From positions 58,847 to 122,846 of the forward strand of contig MSJI02000086.1 in NCBI GenBank assembly GCA_001931905.2: a stretch of DNA of 64,000 bases. Reading direction: 5' to 3'. Made by a program: the position numbers and the translations under genes. The stretch comes from Cladosporium sp. IMV 00045. Taxonomy: Eukaryota > Ascomycota > Dothideomycetes > Cladosporiales > Cladosporiaceae. Each line of letters starts with the position of its first letter. Positions within the stretch are counted from its first letter, which is position 1. Of the stretch, positions 34,163-46,762 are shown in pieces. The notes under the pieces are model-generated. The model had not been told where the DNA came from and did no database searches. It saw only the letters and a list, made by a program, of their open reading frames with translations.

Positions 34163-34534
34163 TGCTGTGGTGTTGAATTCTTCGTTGTGGTGTGTACGTG
34201 GGAAGGACTGCGGATGCGACTGTGAGGATGGACTTGTGGTATGCAGTCAGTCACTCACAACTTGAACCCAACCAAGCAAACGATGGACTGGCCTGACGTG
34301 GGGCAACTCGCATCTTGCCTCGCCCCCACTCATCCATGACTTCTGAAGAATCGATGGAGTGCCTGAGGCTTGCTATCATCATGCCTGACGGCTCATCCCG
34401 AGAAAGCCGAAAACTCTTGGCTTTCGAAGCCCACCTGCTCGAAAATCCGGGCTGTCAAGGACGACGTCTATCACGGCTCTGGCAGCGACGACAAGTTACA
34501 TCCTCGAACTAACCCACAGCACCACGCCGGCAAA
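34163..34534. other. divergent promoter, MMS2/RPL9
   Basis: 372 bp between start codons of a DNA-repair gene and a highly expressed ribosomal-protein gene. No further gene is seen. Confidence 0.5.
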
Positions 34535-35386
34535 ATGAGGTACATCCACTCGCAGGAGTCTCTCTCCGTCCCTGAGGGAGGTACGTTGCGCCCCTTCCAC
34601 AGAGAAATCAGCAAAACCCCCGAGCACACCCAGCACGCCCAATGCGACAATCCATCCCAAACCGCGAAAACGATACACCAAAATTTCACGAGCATGGATC
34701 GAGAGAGGAGGACGAATGTTGGACAGAGGACCCAAGGCAGATACTAACCGGCCTTTCTCTGTGCAGTCAAGGTTCACATCAAGACCCGCCAGGTCACCGT
34801 CGAGGGCCCCCGCGGTACCCTCAAGAAGGACCTTGGTCACCTGAGCGTCTCCTTCCAGCAGCCCTCCAAGGATGTCATCAACATCGAGATGCACCACGGT
34901 AGCCGCAAGAACGTCGCCGCCCTCCGCACCGTCCGCTCCATCGTCAACAACATGATCATTGGCGTCACCAAGGGCTTCAAGTACAAGATGCGCTACGTCT
35001 ACGCCCATTTCCCCATCAACGTCAACCTTGAGAAGGACAACGACACTGGCCTCTGGGTGGTTGAGATCAGGTATGGAAGATGAACAAGAAGGATATATCC
35101 ATGAAGGATAATCCGCCAGTGTAGGAGAATTAGGGATACTGATACGCAATCGCGCAGGAACTTCCTCGGCGAGAAGCTTGTCCGTCGCGTCACCATGGCC
35201 GAGGGCGTCGATGTCGAGGCCTCCAAGACCCAGAAGGATGAGCTCATCCTCATGGGCAACTCTCTCGAGCACGTCTCCCAGTCCGCCGCCGACATCCAGC
35301 AGATCTGCCGCGTTCGCAACAAGGATATCCGAAAGTTCTTGGACGGTCTTTACGTTAGCGAGAGGGGCAACGTTGTCGAGGAGTAA
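34535..35386 (+). CDS. RPL9: 60S ribosomal protein L9 (uL6)
   Basis: Exons 34535-34580, 34767-35070 and 35158-35386; introns 186 and 87 nt; 192 aa (yeast 191). The short first exon ([15 protein letters not shown]) and long first intron are typical of fungal ribosomal-protein genes. Later marks are [38 protein letters not shown] and [12 protein letters not shown]. The end [19 protein letters not shown] is well conserved. It is a structural protein near the base of the L7/L12 stalk on the large subunit. Codon use is biased to C-ending codons, in line with high expression. Confidence 0.97.
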
Positions 35387-36253
35387 GCCTGGACCGGGTT
35401 GCTGTGGTACGAACTTTTGAAGACGGGGGTTTACTTCAGGCGTTTTGAGCCCGTATTATAAAGAAAAAGAATCGGGCCGGATGCGATGGATCAAAAGGAA
35501 AAACAGGAGGCTACTGTTTTTCTTATATGGATGTAGCTCCGCTGAAGAAATCTCTTGCGTTCAAAGCGCCCCGTCTGGCCTCAACATCATTCTTCCAATG
35601 CTGTTGGATCTGTTTGTCACAAATCGCGGTGTTGTCAAGCGCATTAGAAATAGACGGGTCAAGGTCGCAGGCATGGCATGGCATTTGTTGCTAAATACAT
35701 TCTTACAGTCTCGGTCGGTCGCGCTTTGCCGCAGGTTTCGTCCAACAAGCTAGACGTTACGTCGCATCTAACGTCCTTCGAAAGAAAATCACCCTGGAGC
35801 TCTCACCGACTACACCTCACGCGTCTCACGTTCCAAACGGCGTGGATCAACTTTACATGCAAAGGCTTGTCGCTTTGTGCCGTGGATTCTCACTTGTGTC
35901 AGTGATTAATTCGCAGATTTGCCTCATTTGGACAGCTCCAGCAAGAATACACGGCTCATTCCATTTGTATCGATGATATACGACGTCTGATTGGGACCAC
36001 AGGGTGTTCTGGCTTGACGTTCTAGCACTTGATATCTTTACTAAGTGATCAGATCGAGTAGTCTTACCGCGTGTTCATCCGATGCTTCAAAAGGATACGA
36101 TAACCATAGCTACGCTTGCAGCAAAGGATTGGTCTATCAAGTAAGCTGTATGTCCACGTATATTGACAACTGCACAGAACATGCAACGATCGATAACGCT
36201 GTGGCAACGCTCCTACCCAGCGACGGCATCGATGTGCCAAACACGACGTCCCT
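35387..36253. other. convergent intergenic, 867 bp
   Basis: Between RPL9 (+) and the GPI-type protein gene (-). Only short unsupported frames are present. Confidence 0.5.
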
Positions 36254-37016
36254 TCAAAGATACGCCATCTGAACCAGAAGAACGCTTGCCGTAAGAATGC
36301 TGTACAGGCAAAATCGTTAGCCTTTTTGCAATAACCTCATGATTCAACTCAATCAATCGATGAGCTTACGTCGCGCCCTTTCCGCCCAACGGTACGAAGC
36401 GAGCAATCGACCCGGATTCTTCATCGTCGCCGGAAGCATCGTTCTCATCAGTGCCTTCGTCATCAGTAGTAGTAGTAGCATCAGCATTAGAATCATCGCT
36501 CTGATCGCCCTCCTCAGCATCATTGCCATCCGCACCAGCCGCCTGATTCCCGGTGTTATTACCCTCCTCGTCCAAACCGTGCTCAAAGCAACCCGTGTAC
36601 CGCGTCCCGTTGCCAACCACAGCGTTGAGATACACCCTCGCAGTATCGGGCTGCGCCTCCTCGAGCTCAGCGGCGATATTGTCCGGCAAGTTGAAACTCG
36701 AGGCGAGATCCAGAGGAGCTGGCGTCGTGGTACAAGATGCCAGGTCGCAGAAGTCGATTGTCTTGCGGAAGGCTTCCTCGCCTTGCGCGAGGAGGAAAAT
36801 GTCGACAGTCACGGTTCCTGAGACTGACACAGGCAATGAGGCGCAAAGATACCTCGGAGCGAGATGGGATTTCTACGTGGCGTTGAAAGTCTCAAATATG
36901 CCTGCATTGCAGGGGCCGGAGGTCGAGATGGTGTTGTTATTGTTGTTGCTTGCTGCTGCTGAGGTGGCGCTCAAGGCGCAGGAGAGCGAGAGTAAGGTTG
37001 CGGCTGACGGTTTCAT
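36254..37016 (-). pseudogene. secreted GPI-type surface protein gene with in-frame TAG
   Basis: Model: exon 37016-36370, then a GTAAGC...ACAG intron (36300-36369), then exon 36299-36254; 230 codons plus stop. N-terminal signal peptide (MKPSAATLLSLSCALSATSA). The central part has Cys pairs (GPCNAG, RYLCASL, FCDLASC) and ends in an Asp/Glu/Thr-rich stalk. The second exon adds the hydrophobic tail TILTASVLLVQMAYL, which fits a GPI-attachment signal; without it the protein would lack one. One defect: TAG at 36875-36873 (codon 48), exactly in frame, between ETFNAT and KSHLAPRYLC. The only GT donor nearby would give a 24-nt intron, too short for a fungus. It could be a broken gene, an allele, or a base error for TGG (Trp). 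Function unknown. Confidence 0.65.
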
Positions 37017-37329
37017 CGTTGAAAGATGTCGGGATTGATTAATTGAAAGGCAATACCGTTTGCTGGAGACACAGTCAAACAACAGCAGTTCTTACAAGAC
37101 GCTCATCGCGGCGCAGCTCTATCTATTTTCGAAAATAGCCGAGATTGTATAGCAGCAGGATTCGAAGGATTCAGCCCATGGCGCTTCGCGAAACGCTCGC
37201 TCGTGCTGGCTTCGTATATAATAAACGATTTCTTGTGAGGCGTACTTTCGCCCAGAACTATCCTTCACTGGAGAGCAGAATAGTTCGTATGACATGTGTT
37301 ATAACGGAGATCATAACAAGCACGACTCG
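37017..37329. other. intergenic, 313 bp
   Basis: Upstream of the GPI-type gene and downstream of the next minus-strand gene. No feature recognised. Confidence 0.5.
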
Positions 37330-38349
37330 TTACTCGTCTCGCCATCTAACACTCCAGTCACCCTTGGCAAAACTAGGCTCAACCACCTGCCCATCCATCA
37401 CCGCCTCACATTTCCTCATCTCCTTACCTTCACCTTCATGCCCATCCTGATCCTCCTCTGCACCCTTACCCTTGCCTTTCTTCTTCTTTCCCGCTCCACC
37501 ACCACCACCACCAACACCCTTCCACCCCTCAACCTCCACCCCAAAAACCACAGCCCTCCTAACAACACACCTAACAAACTCCCTCTCCTCCACCCTCCTC
37601 TGTCCCGCCCTCCTCCTCGCCTCCATCTCCGGCGTCTCCAGCACCCCATGCTCCCCGACATCCTCCTCTCCACCAGTAAATCCAAGTGCAACACCGCCCT
37701 CAACCTCGCCCTCAAAATCCTCCGCGCCATCCCAAGTACTAATGGGCTCAGGCCTCACTTTCCCCCTCCCATCTTCCTCCCCATCCTCGTCGTCTTCCAT
37801 ATCCACACTCCTCCACTCCCCATCCCCTCTCACGCCACGAAAAGCCCGATTCCTCCTCCGCCCGTAAGATCTCTCTGGGTCTTTTCGGACCCCGAACACG
37901 GCTTCTTCCAGAATAGAGAGGGGGAGGAGGACTCGGGACTCGCCTTTCTTCTTCAGTGAGGCGATGGAAGGCGGTGGCGCTGTGTGATTCTGAGCCTCAT
38001 CACCGGCACCGGCGTTAGAATCAGCGGTAGATTTCACAAAAGGTGCAGGTGGTGTCCGTCCCTCTAATAAAGCGACCAGCGCTTTCTCGACATGCACTTC
38101 TGCGCTGGCGGGCGAGGTGGAGGGTTTGTGGCGTTTGCATCTGTCGGAGCAGAATTTCGGTGTTGATTTCGTTGATGATGCCGATGATGGTTCTGAAGTT
38201 TTCGTGTTGCGTTTCGACGAAATCACCCGGCCGCACGTGTGGCAGTAGGCTGGGGGAACGGCCGAAGTGAGGTAGTATGGCGGCGGTGCTGGGTTGGGGT
38301 TGGGGTTTGTTTGCTTTTTTCGTTTGGTGGTTGATTGGGTTGGGTGCAT
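37330..38349 (-). CDS. conserved Cys-motif protein of unknown function
   Basis: Single exon, 339 aa. Near residues 35-70 is a paired-Cys pattern, AYCHTCGRVIS followed by KFCSDRCKRHKP (CxxC ... CxxxC), likely a small zinc-binding treble-clef-like finger. A central block EKALVALLEGR and another RVLLPLSILEEAVFGVRKD look structured. The C-terminal half is Glu/Gly/Lys-rich, with [20 protein letters not shown] and a Lys-rich nuclear-localisation-like run (KKKKGKGKG). The pattern occurs in uncharacterised ascomycete proteins. Function not known; a nuclear, nucleic-acid- or protein-binding role is only a guess. Confidence 0.7.
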   Translation of the reverse strand: MHPTQSTTKRKKQTNPNPNPAPPPYYLTSAVPPAYCHTCGRVISSKRNTKTSEPSSASSTKSTPKFCSDRCKRHKPSTSPASAEVHVEKALVALLEGRTPPAPFVKSTADSNAGAGDEAQNHTAPPPSIASLKKKGESRVLLPLSILEEAVFGVRKDPERSYGRRRNRAFRGVRGDGEWRSVDMEDDEDGEEDGRGKVRPEPISTWDGAEDFEGEVEGGVALGFTGGEEDVGEHGVLETPEMEARRRAGQRRVEEREFVRCVVRRAVVFGVEVEGWKGVGGGGGGAGKKKKGKGKGAEEDQDGHEGEGKEMRKCEAVMDGQVVEPSFAKGDWSVRWRDE

Positions 38350-38906
38350 TGTGAGTGTGATTAAATGTCTGTTTCTCGGATTTCTTCCCTTCTGTGCGAT
38401 GTTGTTGTTTTTCTCAATGGATCTTGATGCTCAATGATATGGTTTATGTACGTGTAGTACATGTATAGTGTTTACAATTGATGATGTGAAGTTCGTTTGC
38501 GTCCCATGAGAGAAGTGAAGTGTTGGACGTCATTGTGGGCTTGTGCTGGTGAGACGGCTGGCTACATGTAATAAATAGAACGTCTAACAACTTGATGAAT
38601 AGATACATTACTTATAACGTATAACAAAAAAACAGATTCAAGCAAACGCACTCAACATATATCGATCAACTACAGTAAAGGCGAGAGCATGGCCCTTAGA
38701 ACAAATGCGACATTACCTGGCTTCGACAACTTCGCTTTGCTCGACACATATCGGCAACACCCCTGATTGCAGTGATTGCATTTCACTCCGGGAACAAAAG
38801 AAAGATGCATTTGAAGACATTGATCTCAGAAGAGCTAGGATCGAGAAAGATGTATATATTCGTACAGCCCGTTTTTTCTCTCCCCCTATCTCAAAATCCC
38901 CAACCG
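38350..38906. other. intergenic, 557 bp
   Basis: Promoter of the Cys-motif gene and 3' flank of NUP84. AT-rich around 38570-38660. No gene is seen. Confidence 0.5.
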
Positions 38907-41900
38907 TTAGCCTGGCTGAACTAGAAACAGCCTACCAGACAGAAAAACGCCAAATCCTAGCACTGAAAAGAAAACAAAGTCTACGCCTCCAAATGGCTGC
39001 TGCTGCACCTGCATCTCCTCGCCCCCATCTTCCTCATCATCCTCCTCCTCATCTCCACCATCCTCCCCACCCTGCGGCCCAATCTCCCAAATCCCCGGAT
39101 CCTTGCCCTCGCGATCCCTCCTAGGCCTCCAAGGCTTATGGCCTAACCCCTTGAGCACCAACATGGCCTTACTGCTAAGCGCAAAACTCCTAACCAATTC
39201 CCTCATCCTGCCCGCGCGCACGAGCGGGCCGGTGAGGTCATTCGCCTCCCTGGCAACCGCGACGGCGAGGTCCATGGATTTCAGCAGACTGTCGCGCGTG
39301 ATGAGGTAGCCGGCCGAGTGCAGCACGGTGTTGTACGCGATCAGCGCTTCGGGGAGGTAGAGGTCGCGGATGCGGGCGAGGATGATGGCGTGGTCGTCTT
39401 CGTCGGGGTACGAGAGGAAGTGGTCTTGGAGCAGAGGTGCCATGGCCGACTCGACGCTTTCGTAGGCCTGTTTGAGAGAGGCGGGGACGCTGGATGGCAT
39501 GGGGAGTTGGGCGCGGTAGGTGGATTCTTCGTGTCGCCAGTGGGCGAAGGATTCGAAGACGTGCACGAGTTGTTCCATTTGGTAGTAGGCGCGGGATTGG
39601 TGGTGCATGCGGTCCCAGAGGGCGAGGTCTTCGTCGTTGATCGGGCGGGGGGTATCTGGGGAGGCGAGGTTGACTGATCGCCCGAGGATTTGGTAGGTTT
39701 TCTCTTTGGAGATCATGTCGTAGGGGTAGGTCTCGACGATGGCACGTGCGCAAGCGAAGCGGCCGGAGACTGCGAGAGTGTCAGTAAAGGTGTCTTTTTG
39801 TAAGGACTGGTTGGAAGCACATACGCAAGCTATTGCTGAGACCCATCGAAAGGGCGAGGAAAGTCTCATTCCAGTGACCCGTCAATTGCTGGAACCACTG
39901 GTAGCTCATAACGAAACCCTCCTCCTGAGGCCCGACCTCAGACGGCAAAGCATCCGCCTTGACTCGCTGGCCGGGATAGAGGTCTTCATTGGTAGCTTCA
40001 AGAATTCGAATACCCTTCGCATCGGGTGACTCGCCGAAAATCTCATCTTGCAGATGGGTCGTCAGCTCCCACAGAATATTCTTGGGCCTCAATTCGAAGC
40101 CCGCCACAAGGCTGAGCATCGTCTCCCTCTCCCGCGTGGAGGAGACGTCTCTGAACACCCGCGACATGGCGACCATGTAGCGCTCCTGCTGCAGCCTGGA
40201 GGCGTACAGCGGCGTGGCATCGCGCTTGCCGGCCGTGCGCAGCTCCTGAATGTAAGCATCCACGAGGTTGTCCTCGATCTCTTGCTCGTTGGGCTGCAGG
40301 TCGAAGGTCCTGAGGACCTGCAGGACGAGAGAGATGTGCGTGGCGATGCGCAGACTACGCGGGTCGGTGACGATCTTGTCTTCGGGGTAGCCAGATCCGT
40401 GCTTCACCAGGGCCTGGATGCGGTTGGTCATGTCCGCTGGGTTTCCGACGACGCCTTGCACGTCTGCGATGGCCGAGCCGACGGTGTGGATCAGGCTTTC
40501 GGATTCGTTGGCCAAGAGATAGCTCTGGATCATCTTGATGGGCGTGTTGGACTCTTGTCTCGTCGTGGTCGTCTTTCGCAGGCTGTTGATCAGATTCATG
40601 ATCTCGAGCTGCGCCGCGTTGGCATCCGCAATGCTATCTTGGGTGAAGCCACGCTTGTTGAGCGCTTGAGGGATACGCTGAGGGTACTTTTGCTGGAGAT
40701 AATGATCGAACTGCTGGATGAGGACGGCATTGTAATGCGCATAGAGGTGGTCGTCGACGGATCGGCTGATCTTCTTCACGGCTTCAACGTTGCCACCAAG
40801 CAGACCGTAGACGGCGGCTTCGTAATCACCAACCGTGTCAGAGCGAGAAGCCAGGTAGCACATCTTTCTCCACGCCATGTTGGAAGCTGTGTCAGAAGTA
40901 GCCATGGTCTTGCCCATGACAACAGCGCGCCAGCCCTCTCTGCGCTCCTCGCACCAGTCGCAAACTTCAGACCAAGACTTGCCACGACGCAGCATCTCGT
41001 AGCAAGCAATCCAGAACGCGCGCTCGATGTAAGCGTCCTGCTTCTCCAGCGACCTCTCCTGCCGCGCCGGCGCATCAGGGTCGAGACTAGTGACGAGCAT
41101 CTCGTTATTGTCTGTCCTGCGAATCTGCGGTAAAGGCGAGCTATCCGGCTGCGGCCACGTCCTCATCCTCTTCTCCGCCTTGATCTTCTCTCGCGTGTGC
41201 ATCCAGCCTCTCGTCCAAGAGCCCTTGCCAGCTCCAGCCCTCTCCTCCAACTCATCCACAATCCCTTGCACGTCGCTCTTCTGATTCTCAGCCGTCTGCT
41301 CCAGCCAAGTCTTAACCATATGCCGTTCGCGCGCCAGGTCATTTTCCAAAAGGAACCGATCGAAAAGCTCGCTCTCCGACGTATACCTGTGCACGTTCCC
41401 CAAGCGCGCCAGCTTCTCCTCCTTCTCCTGCACCTGCGAGGCCGTGTTGGGGTTATAGTGCATCTCGAGAATAATCCGGAACAGCTCCCACGTATCCGAC
41501 TCCTCCTGACACAATCTCAACTCCTCAACCTGCTCGCTCTTCCTATCCTTCGCAGCAGACCCTCCAAAACCCAAGCGATTCGCACCCATCCCCCTTCCCG
41601 CGGAGCTCTCGCCAAATGCGCTCAAACGAGCCTGCTCGCTCCACTCCGCGCGCAACTGCTCGCGCACCTCTCTCTCGTGACCCTTCTTCAGCTCTTCCAC
41701 AGCATCGTCCGCGATCCCCTTGAACTCCAGGATCAGATCGTGCGCGGCGTCGTACTGGTCCTGCGCCGTGGGCAGGTTGTCGAAGAAGCGGTCCAGCGTC
41801 TCCGCGAACACTTCCACTTCCTTGCCGACGCGGTCGGCGATGTCGCGGAGGGAGTTGGCGGCGGTTTGCGCGGCGCCGTTCGGTTTCGCGGTCGTGCTGA

Positions 41901-42180
41901 AGAGCTTCATGCTGGAGTTGATTTGTTGGCTGTCTGGCTCTTGGGAGTCGGCGTCGTGTTTGTTACTGTTGTTGTCTCCTCGTACGGAAGCTCGTCGGTC
42001 CAGAAGTTCCCACGAATCAGACTGATCCTTTCGTGATGTCGTGGAAGCCGCCGGGGCTTTCGATCTGCGAGTGACGGGTTTGGAAACGCCGGTGGTGGTG
42101 TTGGTGGCAGGAGGAGCGGACGGCGTGGCAGACGCATTCGCAGCGGCGGCTGCCTGTGACCGACGGGTCATGGGCGCCAT
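38907..42180 (-). CDS. NUP84: nucleoporin Nup84/Nup107
   Basis: Exons 42180-39825 and 39769-38907 (55-nt GTATGT intron) give 1072 aa. Low-complexity Ala/Ser/Thr/Arg N-terminus, then about 900 residues of alpha-helical solenoid typical of Nup107: SWELLDRR, TWELFRIILEMHYNP, SWTRGWMHTREKIKAEKRMR, WIACYEMLRRGKSWSEVCDW, QQLTGHWNETFLALSMG, then SRAYYQMEQLVHVFESFAHW. It is a scaffold member of the Y-complex of the nuclear pore. The acidic run (EEEDDEEDGGEEM) and the hydrophobic tail after it are suspect: a GTGCAG...TTTTCAG intron (39008-38963) would end the protein at TAG 38957 with 1040 aa. The 5' half recurs beyond the N gap. Confidence 0.86.
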
Positions 42181-43116
42181 TGTTTTGTTTATTGAGGGCG
42201 TTGTTCACACGTGATGCTCAATGAAGTGAAGCGAAGTCCATTCACTGAAGTCACAAAAGTCCAGAAGTGATTGCGCAAAACACATGTGATGTTTCAAAGC
42301 GCGTGGAAGAATGCTCTGGGCTGGCTTGCTCGACCCTCCGCCTTGAGAGAGCTTGCTAGCGCGTTTTCTAAAAGTCCTACTCTCCGTCCAGATAGCCTGT
42401 CAACGACAGCTTCAACAATTGAACTATCTATCGAGTTTACATACTGGTTCAATGGCTCTCTGCGCTTCAAGGTATCAAGCCAACCTAAACACTAATAATA
42501 CAAATGTGATCAACGAAAAGAAGTAATCGAAGAAGCATGCCATAGAAGACGTAGGTACCTAGGTAGGTAAGCAGGTAGCAGGTAGTAAGGCGATCGATCA
42601 AACAATCCAAGATACCCTCGTCACCTCTCCCAGCCAGAAATGCACCGCTCGTCTCTCAATATCGCACTATAATAGAAACGAACGACCTGTTGATCCAAAA
42701 GAATGAGCACCAAGTAAGAAGACAACTAGAAGAAACACAGACCGGCAGGCAGAATATCCAGACAGCCAGACACAACGCATAGGAGATGAGATGAAAATAC
42801 TCCATTTGGCTAAAGAAAAGATAAGCAAATGCATCTGTCCTCTTCTTCTCCTTCACTATCATCATCATCTTCTTCAATGATGTATTCCTACTCCAAAATC
42901 CCAATTCCGGGAATACAACCCCTCCCTCTCTCCCTTCTTTCTCTCATCATTTCCTGATTTTTCGTCATCCCTTCAATCGAATCGATCCAATTCGTCAATC
43001 CTCAAAAAAAATCGATATCGACAACTTTTTCTAAAAACTCCTTCCCCTCACTCGCCTAGGACTTTATGATTTTTGCTCCCAAGCAAAAAGAAGGCTCAAG
43101 AACACTAGAGTTGCGT
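42181..43116. other. NUP84-ERV29 spacer, copy A, 936 bp
   Basis: The first 190 bases match copy B well; from about 42375 to 42780 the two differ strongly. It has a TAGGTA/GCAGGTAG direct-repeat patch at 42550-42590 that is absent from copy B. Similarity returns near ATGCATCTGTCC. No gene is seen. Confidence 0.6.
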
Positions 43117-44295
<1,179 letters not shown>

Positions 44296-45033
44296 GGTGG
44301 GCGGGCTGGAGGGTGTGTGTTGGTGGTGGGTATAGGAGAGAAGGTAAGGTGGCTGCTGCGCTGCAGCGCGGGTTGGAAGGTCGAAAGGAGTGTTGGTGGT
44401 CGGCAGTAGTGGGTGTGGATGAGGAAGGAAGTGTTGAATGTGTGTGTGTGTGTGTGTGAACGTGATCAGCTAAATGCTGAGGTGAGGAGGAGTGGTGTTG
44501 TAGCTGGATATAGCTGAAAGGGCAAAGCCGAGAGCTCTCACACTACTAGCACTCTCTCTAACGGCACGGAAGCCAGGCGTGGTGGAGAGAGGTGCTTAAG
44601 TGGTGGTAGTGGTGGAGGAGCAGGAGGTGGTCAGGGGTGTGAGGAAGGAAAAGGGAAAGACAGGGTGCAGTAGTGGTAGCGGTGGTGGTTCAAGTCGAGG
44701 TAAGCGGTTCGGGGGTTGGAAGAACAGCTAAACAACAATGCGGGATCAGGGTGTCGTTTTGGCGTCAGACGAGAGGGCGGCGGGTGGGGTAAGGCACAAG
44801 CAGCAGTGTTCAATACGGCCGGAGGACTAGCAGTGATGGTGGATTATCGACTGTGCAGTAGTTCGAGCGAGTGGCCGAGTCGATCGAATGGGCGGGCGGC
44901 GAGCAACGTGTTCTCTTTGATCGAAGCCCCGTCTTTGGTCGCGGTCTGTGAAGCAATTGTCCACTAAGAGAGCTGCGAATACATAAGCGGACAGTTCGGC
45001 TGCTTCAGAGTTGGCCTGATATTGTCGCACCTT
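44296..45033. other. ERV29 upstream region, copy A
   Basis: Promoter and leader side of ERV29 copy A, 738 bp up to the N run. G/T-rich simple sequence includes a TG dinucleotide run at about 44440-44458 that is shorter in copy B. No gene is seen. Confidence 0.6.
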
Positions 45034-45053
45034 NNNNNNNNNNNNNNNNNNNN
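45034..45053. other. assembly gap (20 N)
   Basis: Exactly 20 undetermined bases. The repeat copies abut it on both sides with no unique sequence between, as in a scaffold join of fixed gap size. Confidence 0.98.
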
Positions 45054-46762
45054 GAGCCGACGGTGTGGATCAGGCTTTCGGATTCGTTGGCCAAGAGATA
45101 GCTCTGGATCATCTTGATGGGCGTGTTGGACTCTTGTCTCGTCGTGGTCGTCTTTCGCAGGCTGTTGATCAGATTCATGATCTCGAGCTGCGCCGCGTTG
45201 GCATCCGCAATGCTATCTTGGGTGAAGCCACGCTTGTTGAGCGCTTGAGGGACACGCTGAGGGTACCTTTGCTGGAGATAATGATCGAACTGCTGGATGA
45301 GGACGGCATTGTAATGCGCATAGAGGTGGTCGTCGACGGATCGGCTGATCTTCTTCACAGCTTCAACATTGCCACCGAGCAGACCGTAGACGGCAGCTTC
45401 GTAGTCCCCAACCGTGTCAGAGCGAGAAGCCAGGTAGCACATCTTCCTCCAAGCCATGTTGGAAGCTGTGTCAGAAGTAGCCATGGTCTTGCCCATGACA
45501 ACAGCGCGCCAGCCCTCTCTGCGCTCTTCGCACCAGTCGCAAACTTCAGACCAAGACTTGCCACGACGCAGCATTTCGTAGCAAGCAATCCAGAACGCGC
45601 GCTCGAAGTAGGCGTCCTGCTTCTCCAGCGACCTCTCCTGCCGCGCCGGCGCATCGGGGTCGAGGCTAGTGACGAGCATCTCGTTATTGTCTGTCCGGCG
45701 AATCTGCGGTAGAGGCGAGCTGTCCGGCTGCGGCCACGTCCTCATCCTCTTCTCCGCCTTAATCTTCTCCCGCGTGTGCATCCAGCCTCTCGTCCAAGAG
45801 CCCTTGCCAGCTCCAGCCCTCTCCTCCAATTCATCCACAATCCCTTGCACGTCGCTCTTCTGGTTCTCAGCCGTCTGCTCCAGCCAAGTCTTGACCATAT
45901 TCCGCTCGCGCGCCAGGTCATTTTCCAGAAGGAACCGATCGAACAGCTCGCTCTCCGACGTATACCTGTGCACGTTCCCCAAGCGCGCCAGCCTCTCCTC
46001 CTTCTCCTGCACCTGCGACGCCGTGTTGGGGTTATAGTGCATCTCGAGAATAATCCGGAACAGTTCCCAGGTATCCGATTCCTCCTGACACAATCTCAAC
46101 TCCTCAACCTGCTCGCTCTTCCTATCCTTCGCAGCAGACCCTCCAAAACCCAAGCGATTCGCACCCACTCCCCTTCCCGCGAAGCTCTCGCCGAACGCGC
46201 TCAAACGAGCCTGCTCGCTCCACTCCGCGCGCAACTGCTCGCGCACCTCTCTCTCATGCCCTTTCTTAAGCTCTTCCACAGCGTCGTCGGCGATCCCCTT
46301 GAACTCCAAGATCAGATCGTGCGCGGCGTCGTACTGGTCCTGCGCCGTGGGCAGGTTGTCGAAGAAGCGGTCCAGCGTCTCCGCGAACACTTCCACTTCC
46401 TTGCCCACGCGGTCGGCGATGTCGCGCAGCGAGGCGGCGGCAGTTTGCGCGGCGCCATTCGGTTTGGCGGTCGTGCTGAAGAGCTTCATGCTGGAGTTGG
46501 TTTGTTGGCCGTCTGGCTCTTCGGAGTCGGCGTCGGTGTTGTTATTGTTGTCTCCTCGTGCGGGAGCTCGTCGGTCCAGAAGTTCCCACGAGTCAGACTG
46601 ATCTTTTCGTGATGTCGTGGAAGCCGCCGGGGCTCGGGATCTGCGAGTGACGGGTTTGGAAACGCCGGTGGTGCTGGTGGTGGTGGCAGGAGGAGGAGCG
46701 GACGGCGTGGCAGACGCATTCGCAGCGGCGGCTGCCTGTGACCGACGGGTCATGGGCGCCAT
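45054..46762 (-). CDS. NUP84: NUP84 second copy, truncated at the gap
   Basis: Start at 46762; the frame is open for 569 codons and runs straight into the N run, so the C-terminal half and the intron are missing. Compared with the first copy there are scattered substitutions (for example RSKAP/RSRAP, SSAGRGM/SFAGRGV, ERHMV/ERNMV, AYIERA/AYFERA, QQKYPQRIP/QQRYPQRVP), small indels in the Thr- and Asn-rich N-terminus, and no stop codon. Roughly 97% identical by eye. The frame is intact as far as it goes, so this looks like an allele or homeologue cut by a contig end rather than a decayed pseudogene. Confidence 0.88.

Noticed and set aside
36853..36876. 24-nt GTAGAA...CCGAG segment as an intron that would remove the TAG
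   Set aside because: Far below the usual fungal minimum of about 45 nt, and no branch site is possible. It keeps frame only because 24 is a multiple of three.
40048..42036. Long open frames on the plus strand opposite NUP84 (361 and 279 codons)
   Set aside because: Antisense mirror frames of a well-supported coding exon. The same frames recur opposite the second copy, and no domain is recognised.
45054..46762. Reading the second NUP84 copy as a decayed pseudogene
   Set aside because: Its frame is intact up to the N run, and the loss of the 3' half is due to the gap, not to mutations.
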